Assembly: GCA_945864765.1 (NCBI GenBank)
Contig: CAMBDR010000081.1
Coordinates: 1-10,221, forward strand
Source of the DNA: Janthinobacterium lividum
Lineage (GTDB): Bacteria; Pseudomonadota; Gammaproteobacteria; Burkholderiales; Burkholderiaceae_D
Direction: 5' to 3'
DNA: 10,221 bases
Below, one piece after another: positions 7,001 through 10,221 of this stretch (its first letter is position 1; every line of letters starts with the position of its first letter). Both the position numbers and the translations under genes were made by a program. Below the pieces are notes generated by a model. The model was not told the DNA's origin, did no database searches, and saw nothing but the letters and a program-made list of their open reading frames with translations.

Positions 7001-9846
7001 CCGCAAAAACTGAATCGTTCTACGACAGCACCAACTTTAGAGCCCACATGGACAAAGAAGTGCTGGCAGTCATGGAAACGAAATTCATTGACACATGGTT
7101 CGAGAAAACCATCAATTTCCTGGTTAGAAGCAATGCACTGCCCACGCCTGATGGCCAGTCTTACGATAACGACCTCCAAAAAATTGCTGAGTGGAATCAA
7201 ACCCAAGTGCAGTACCCCTCACATGCCTGTTTGCATCAACTTTTTGAAGAGCAGGCGCAAAGAACGCCCAATGCCGTTGCGATTGTCTACCAAGGACAAG
7301 CAACGTCATACCGTGAATTGAATCGCAGGGCGAATCTGGTGGCGCGTAATTTGATCGGCCATGGCGTCAAGCCAAGGCAGTTCGTTGGCTTATCGGTGAA
7401 TCGATCGATGGACTTGATTGCGTCGATTTTGGGTATCTTCAAGGCCGGTTGTGCCTATGTGCCGCTAGATCCGACCTATCCGGTAAGCAGCCTGGACTTT
7501 ATGATTGACGATTGCGGCACCCAGCATATTCTGGTTGACAGCTACTCGAAAAATCAATTGGCACATCATCAGAACAAATTATTAGTGGTGGACGCGCCCG
7601 AATTCATGTTCGCGGCAGACCCTGCCCACGACAGTGCGCTCATCCCACCGGTCGAAGTGAGTCCAACCGATTTGGCCTATGTGATTTACACCTCCGGCAC
7701 CACCGGAAAACCAAAAGGTGTGTTGGTGGAGCACCGCAGTGTGGTGAACCATAATTTCAGCATAATGTATTCATTTGCGATGAAGCCGTCAGATGTGATG
7801 CTGCAATTTTCCACGGTCAACTTCGACTCTTTCATTGAAGAAGTTTTCCCGACGCTATTTTCCGGCGCAATACTTCTGATGACGGACAAAGACAATTTGA
7901 CCGATATCGAACGCCTGAAAACGCTCATTGTGGGCAATTCTGTCAGCGTACTCAAATTTTCGACTGCCTTCTGGCACACGATCCACGACCTTGATGTGAC
8001 CAAGCTTGGGGTTCGCATGGTTGCCATCGGTGGCGAAGCGGCCGATTTGAACCGCTACAACACCTGGCGTCAGATCAATCCCGATATTCCATTGATCAAT
8101 ACCTACGGCCCGACCGAAACCACTGTCACGGCCACGCTGGCGGTGTTGCATGGCCCACTCACCGAAATGACCATCGGCAAGCCGATTGCCAACACCCAGG
8201 TGCATGTGCTGGATGCACAATTGAACCAGGTTCCGCTTGGCTTTGTCGGCGAATTGTATATAGCTGGTGCAGGCGTCACGAGAGGCTATTTGAACCGGCC
8301 CGACAATAATGCCGCAGCATTTTTAGACAGTCCTTTCATCCAAGGTGAAAAAATCTACAAATCCGGCGATCTGGTTCGTTTCCGGCCAGACGGCAATATT
8401 GATTACTTGGGCCGCACCGACAATCAAGTGAAAGTACGCGGTTATCGGATTGAATTGGGCGCAATCGAAAGCGTGTTGGGCGCGCATACCGCCATCGAGA
8501 GCGTGGCGGTGGTGGTGAAAGAAGTCGATACCCGGAAAAAAATCATCGCCTATTTCACAACCAATCAGCCCGATTTGAAGGCATCTGATTTGCGCACGTA
8601 TCTTGAAGATATTTTACCGAGCTACATGATTCCGAATCTGATGCTGCAATTGCCTGCGATTCCCTTAAATCCGAACGGAAAAGTCGATCGGAAGATGCTG
8701 GAAGACATGGAAATCAGTGCCAGCGGCAATTCGGACTTTGCGACGCCTTCGACGCCATCGGAAGTAAAAATGGCGAAAATATGGGAGGAATTGCTTAACG
8801 TCACTGGCATCGGCTTAAACGACGATTTCATGGAATTGGGCGGTCACTCGTTATTGGTGATGTCACTGGTCAGCACGGTCAATACGCAATTTAGCGCCAA
8901 CCTGTCGATCCATTCGATCTATGAATTCCCGACCGTTGGCAAGCTGTTGGCGTCCATCGAAAGAGAACAAGGCTGCACCGTCACGCCGAACCTGATTCGC
9001 TTCCCGGAACTGGGCGGCAAGAAGCAGGCTACGACAAAATCACAGCCATTATTCATGGTGCATGGTTTGGGCGGACATCTGGCGTCCTTCTATCCACTGG
9101 TAAAAAACCTCAAGAAAGAACTCCTCGAAAAACACAATCTGGATATCACGATGTATGGATTGGAGGCCAATGGATTTATTGAGGGGCAACATTGTTTCGC
9201 CAATCTCAGCGACATGGTTGGCGAGTACACGCAACGCATTCTGGAAACGCAAGCCAGCGGCCCGTATCTGATTGGTGGCTGGTCGTATGGTGTGGCAATT
9301 GCCTTCCATATCGCACAAGAGTTGATACGCCAGGGGCATGAAGTGGGCCTGTTCATCTCAATTGATGCCGAAGCGCCGCATGTGCCGAAGGATTTTGACG
9401 TGTTCATTAACGAAAATAATGTTCAAAATCTGGATGATCTATACCAGGATCAAACGCTGGAGGTATTGCTGGGTCGGTTTGGCCAACGCTTTGGCTTCTT
9501 CGCCAATCCAAACGAGGTGGCCAAGAACCAGTTCTATCGCTTCCTTGGGTATTCGAGCCAAGACACGGAAGCGCAAAAAGAGCGGTTCAGCAAGGTTGCC
9601 ATTTCCAACCTGTTCAATGCACGCGGGTTTGATCCGAAACGCATCAACCCAATGAACACCGTGCTGGTGCGCGCCTCAAGCAGCGTCTTTGACAACTACA
9701 TGAACGATTGGTACGCCTTAATCGATAGCAAGATGCTATCCTGCTTAACCTTGAACGGCGATCACTGGTCGATCATGCAAGATCCGGAATTGGCGGTGCA
9801 ATTGGCGCGGTGCTTATCCCATTCGGCGCAAGCGGTCGTGATTTGA
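4009..9846 (+). CDS. Hybrid FAAL-ACP-thioester reductase-A-PCP-TE megasynthase
   Basis: A 1945-residue cytoplasmic assembly-line enzyme in one uninterrupted frame. Domains by motif: fatty acyl-AMP ligase (about 12-562), acyl carrier protein (588-652, Ser623), Lys2-type NAD(P)H thioester reductase (678-1042), amino acid adenylation domain (1072-1568), peptidyl carrier protein (1580-1652, Ser1614) and type I thioesterase (1678-1942, Ser1759/Asp1786/His1919). No HHxxxDG condensation motif occurs anywhere. Both carriers need phosphopantetheine from a transferase encoded elsewhere. The first half resembles carboxylic acid reductases (A-PCP-R) and should give a fatty aldehyde or alcohol. The second half resembles A-PCP-TE enzymes such as furanone synthetases. 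A C-A-type linker (1059-1071) survives just before the adenylation domain although no C domain precedes it. The start is GTG 4009 with a strong Shine-Dalgarno site. Flanking genes (SRPBCC protein upstream, sterol desaturase family protein downstream) suit a lipid product. Domain calls are strong; the product and the way the halves join are unknown. Confidence 0.92.
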   Translation: MENSAKNITSLPTLVHILKERARLTPSQVAYIFLKDGENEEVPITYGELDQAAKRLAAKIQDRNAHAFNSRVLLIYPQGLEFLIAFFGCLYVGATAVLVFPPSSKKMAKRLNGIVEDCDVSLILSTTGVIEKTMRMESAPDLETGTHDKAGISRMEWINTDELEVGIESRFIEQNITPDHIAFLQYTSGSTGTPKGVMITHHNLMANEKAINSIYHHTDKTIVVGWLPLIHDMGLIGNVLQPLYKGVPLIFMSPLHFMQKPVRWLRAISKYRATSSGAPNFAYDLCVNKISDEDAEGLDLSSWQTAFNGAEPVRKETVERFNRKFAHYKLNPGSHMAVYGLAEATLIVTGTRQGHPLHADEATGYMPSGIAEPCDTIAVVNVETCEEVAEGVEGEIWINGPCVAKGYWNRPDETRETFQAKIENDGLEYMRSGDTGYFKDGQIFITGRIKDVIIIQGKNFHAEDIEWSANDVKGLRAGCIAAFSIEEENLEKLVVVAGTTSTADEELPNIVTQIRAAIYTDHQLHVDRVVLIKPKDLPVTTSGKVQRRLSRQMYLKHKFTVLLDQSLHHGASGGEAAKADSLKFVAASTPAELELVAIWAEILNTPAHRIGLNNNFFELGGSSLTMLELSTRLNVSMELLFRYPTISGYLYRSSEYEFPNVADDIYLPPMHINPLLEGPTGIGLITGGTGFFGLHFLKAMMKRTEDTFVLLVRGKTQEAIEKKFDAALAYFHMEADIDRSRVVLIQGDLSKKNVGIPYSKYAWVTDNVDRIFHIGSHVNNWLPYEGIREINVDGTRSLLQLARTGRKKELHYTSTSTFTPKKEDTAVFLEGDAIDPGEINRYFGYDISKYASEEMCKMARKDGIICNVYRLVWVGGHLKTGLTKVNDGLNIMLRILLTLGSFPQGNYLHDIVPVDLMADSMASVIGKAENTNYNITSQSKESIDMKRIVIMLRSMGYRLEEVSRGEFVNRLRNYPMEKWDEHCKSYRQLIIRLFEDPTAKTESFYDSTNFRAHMDKEVLAVMETKFIDTWFEKTINFLVRSNALPTPDGQSYDNDLQKIAEWNQTQVQYPSHACLHQLFEEQAQRTPNAVAIVYQGQATSYRELNRRANLVARNLIGHGVKPRQFVGLSVNRSMDLIASILGIFKAGCAYVPLDPTYPVSSLDFMIDDCGTQHILVDSYSKNQLAHHQNKLLVVDAPEFMFAADPAHDSALIPPVEVSPTDLAYVIYTSGTTGKPKGVLVEHRSVVNHNFSIMYSFAMKPSDVMLQFSTVNFDSFIEEVFPTLFSGAILLMTDKDNLTDIERLKTLIVGNSVSVLKFSTAFWHTIHDLDVTKLGVRMVAIGGEAADLNRYNTWRQINPDIPLINTYGPTETTVTATLAVLHGPLTEMTIGKPIANTQVHVLDAQLNQVPLGFVGELYIAGAGVTRGYLNRPDNNAAAFLDSPFIQGEKIYKSGDLVRFRPDGNIDYLGRTDNQVKVRGYRIELGAIESVLGAHTAIESVAVVVKEVDTRKKIIAYFTTNQPDLKASDLRTYLEDILPSYMIPNLMLQLPAIPLNPNGKVDRKMLEDMEISASGNSDFATPSTPSEVKMAKIWEELLNVTGIGLNDDFMELGGHSLLVMSLVSTVNTQFSANLSIHSIYEFPTVGKLLASIEREQGCTVTPNLIRFPELGGKKQATTKSQPLFMVHGLGGHLASFYPLVKNLKKELLEKHNLDITMYGLEANGFIEGQHCFANLSDMVGEYTQRILETQASGPYLIGGWSYGVAIAFHIAQELIRQGHEVGLFISIDAEAPHVPKDFDVFINENNVQNLDDLYQDQTLEVLLGRFGQRFGFFANPNEVAKNQFYRFLGYSSQDTEAQKERFSKVAISNLFNARGFDPKRINPMNTVLVRASSSVFDNYMNDWYALIDSKMLSCLTLNGDHWSIMQDPELAVQLARCLSHSAQAVVI
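4042..5694 (+). other. FAAL domain of the synthase
   Basis: Residues 12-562 form an acyl-adenylate ligase: P-loop YTSGSTGTPKGV (186-197), A5 motif YGLAEAT (339-345), SGDTGYF (432-438), GRIKDVIIIQGKNFHAEDIE (447-466) and the catalytic Lys in TSGK (K544). The W-L-P-L-I-H-D-M-G-L-I-G stretch (226-237) and the G-R-x-K-D-x-I-I-I-x-G-x-N-x-x-x-x-D-I-E pattern are typical of fatty acyl-AMP ligases rather than acyl-CoA ligases or amino acid A domains. FAALs activate free fatty acids with ATP and pass the acyl group straight to a carrier protein. Chain length cannot be read from the sequence. Confidence 0.9.
5770..5964 (+). other. Acyl carrier protein domain (ACP1)
   Basis: Residues 588-652 are a carrier domain with FFELGGSSL, placing the phosphopantetheine on Ser623. 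Its position between FAAL and reductase means it carries the fatty acyl thioester. Confidence 0.88.
6040..7134 (+). other. Thioester reductase domain of the synthase
   Basis: Residues 678-1042 are an extended short-chain dehydrogenase of the Lys2/carboxylic acid reductase R-domain type (NAD-binding 4). The nucleotide-binding motif is TGGTGFFG (686-693). The catalytic set is Thr/Ser in TSTST (813-817) and Y845-x-x-x-K849 in GYDISKY, followed by VYRLVWVGG (868-876). All key residues are present, so it should be active and reduce the ACP-bound acyl thioester with NAD(P)H. Whether it stops at aldehyde or continues to alcohol cannot be told. An internal R domain is unusual, since these normally end the protein. 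Confidence 0.9.
7222..8712 (+). other. Amino acid adenylation domain of the synthase
   Basis: Residues 1072-1568 are a full-length NRPS A domain: LHQLFEEQAQRTP (1075-1087), A3 YTSGTTGKPKGV (1227-1238), A4 FDSFIEE (1272-1278), A5 NTYGPTE (1364-1370), A7 YKSGDLVRF (1450-1458), A8 GRTDNQVKVRGYRIELG (1468-1484) and A10 NPNGKVDRK with K1558. Hand alignment to GrsA gives the ten-residue specificity code D-S-E-K-A-G-T-V-T-K (D1273, S1274, E1277, K1316, A1339, G1341, T1365, V1373, T1374, K1558). The leading Asp indicates an alpha-amino acid. I do not recognise the code as that of a common substrate. Confidence 0.9.
8746..8964 (+). other. Peptidyl carrier protein domain (PCP2)
   Basis: Residues 1580-1652 carry the typical PCP motif DDFMELGGHSL with phosphopantetheinyl Ser1614. 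It holds the aminoacyl thioester made by the preceding A domain and presents it to the thioesterase. Confidence 0.92.
9040..9834 (+). other. Type I thioesterase domain
   Basis: Residues 1678-1942 are an alpha/beta hydrolase release domain: oxyanion-side MVHGLGGH (1683-1690), nucleophile elbow GWSYG with Ser1759, Asp1786 in SIDAE and His1919 in NGDHWSIM. The Ser-to-Asp distance of 27 residues equals that in surfactin-type thioesterases. All triad members are present, so hydrolytic, cyclising or condensing release is expected. Confidence 0.9.
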
Positions 9847-9866
9847 CGGTAAAGGCGTTGTATAAT
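9843..9866 (+). promoter_or_regulatory. Candidate promoter after the synthase
   Basis: A perfect TATAAT at 9861-9866 lies just after the synthase stop codon. TTGACG (9843-9848), overlapping the stop, is the best -35 match but is only 12 bp away. A start near 9873 would run directly into the hairpin at 9888-9913. The hexamer is real; promoter activity is uncertain. Confidence 0.35.
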
Positions 9867-9887
9867 GCGCTAATCGTGCCCTAATCG

Positions 9888-9920
9888 GGGTGGGCAAAGC
9901 AATGCGCCCACCCATCTTTG
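9888..9920 (+). terminator. Terminator-like GC-rich hairpin
   Basis: GGGTGGGC (9888-9895) pairs perfectly with GCCCACCC (9906-9913) around a 10-nt loop and is followed by ATCTTTG. The 8-bp, almost all G-C stem 41 bp past the synthase stop suggests a rho-independent terminator. The T-run is short and interrupted, so readthrough into the downstream gene is likely; it could also act as an attenuator. Confidence 0.6.
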
Positions 9921-9960
9921 TATATTGATGTAGTCTTGACAGATTGAAGTGGAGATTCAC

Positions 9961-10221
9961 GTGACCGTTTATCCAGATATTATTGCTATCGGCATTCCAA
10001 TCATGATTGCCTGCGTGGTTATCGAATTTATTTTTGTGTTTCGAAACAAGATCAATAATTTCCGCATAAACGCTTCATTGAGCAACATTAGTTGCGGAAT
10101 CTTCGAACAAGTAACGGGCTTTATTTCAAAAGGACTGTTTCTTGGTGTTTATTTACTTGTCTATAATAATTGGCGACTATTCTCACTCGAAGACACTTTC
10201 TGGGTATGGGTTGCGCTCATT
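9961..10221 (+). CDS. Fatty acid hydroxylase/sterol desaturase family protein (5' part)
   Basis: From GTG 9961 the frame is open for 87 codons to the window edge. GGAG (9951-9954) lies 6 nt upstream and supports this start. Two hydrophobic stretches are visible (about 6-27 and 52-68). The pattern RINASLSNISCGIFEQVTG (about 35-53) followed by a Y-x-x-x-x-x-W-R-L-F segment (67-74) is characteristic of the N-terminus of bacterial sterol desaturase family proteins. These are integral membrane di-iron enzymes that hydroxylate or desaturate alkyl chains; the His-box motifs lie beyond the window, so activity cannot be checked. It follows the synthase by 114 bp on the same strand and could oxidise the alkyl chain of the product or an unrelated lipid. 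Confidence 0.8.
   Translation, partial: MTVYPDIIAIGIPIMIACVVIEFIFVFRNKINNFRINASLSNISCGIFEQVTGFISKGLFLGVYLLVYNNWRLFSLEDTFWVWVALI

Noticed and set aside
4009..9846. Possibility that the missing C domain reflects a frameshift or assembly join
   Set aside because: The frame is continuous and each domain is full length with normal linkers; there is no spare sequence that could encode a broken 450-residue C domain.

Overview
The window looks like chromosomal DNA of a Gram-negative proteobacterium, probably a beta-proteobacterium. This is inferred from gene style, Shine-Dalgarno use and moderate-to-high GC; no marker gene fixes the taxon. There are two blocks that point away from each other.

Block 1 (minus strand, about 1-2408) is an ABC-2 type export cassette. 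An ATP-binding protein starts from TTG at 2408 and overlaps by an ATGA junction a polytopic permease (100-1395). A further minus-strand gene may begin at 45 and leave the window. Its few visible residues resemble the N-terminus of a CurA/YncB-type NADP-dependent oxidoreductase, but this is weak.

The divergent intergenic region (2409-2642) carries a TATAAT box and, just upstream of it, four T-tracts spaced about 10 bp apart. This is the classic signature of intrinsically curved DNA.

Block 2 (plus strand, 2643 to the window end) looks like a lipid or lipopeptide-like natural product locus. It begins with a putatively exported SRPBCC/START-like hydrophobic-ligand-binding protein and a closely spaced 97-residue protein. 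A roughly 440-bp gap follows, holding a tandem repeat, several palindromes and an overlooked 46-codon ORF with a good ribosome binding site. The centrepiece is a 1945-residue megasynthase (4009-9846), read by motifs as FAAL - ACP - thioester reductase - amino acid adenylation domain - PCP - thioesterase. Active-site motifs look intact in every domain, but there is no condensation domain. The reductase sits in the middle of the protein instead of at its usual terminal position. After a terminator-like hairpin comes the start of a fatty acid hydroxylase/sterol desaturase family membrane protein, cut by the window edge.

Working model (inference): the FAAL activates a free fatty acid and loads it on the ACP, and the reductase releases it as a fatty aldehyde. 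The second half activates an amino acid and releases its product through the thioesterase. Without a condensation domain the two halves could be joined by imine chemistry between aldehyde and aminoacyl amine, by the thioesterase, or not at all. The downstream di-iron oxygenase-like protein could modify the alkyl chain. The synthase is the most interesting object in the window.
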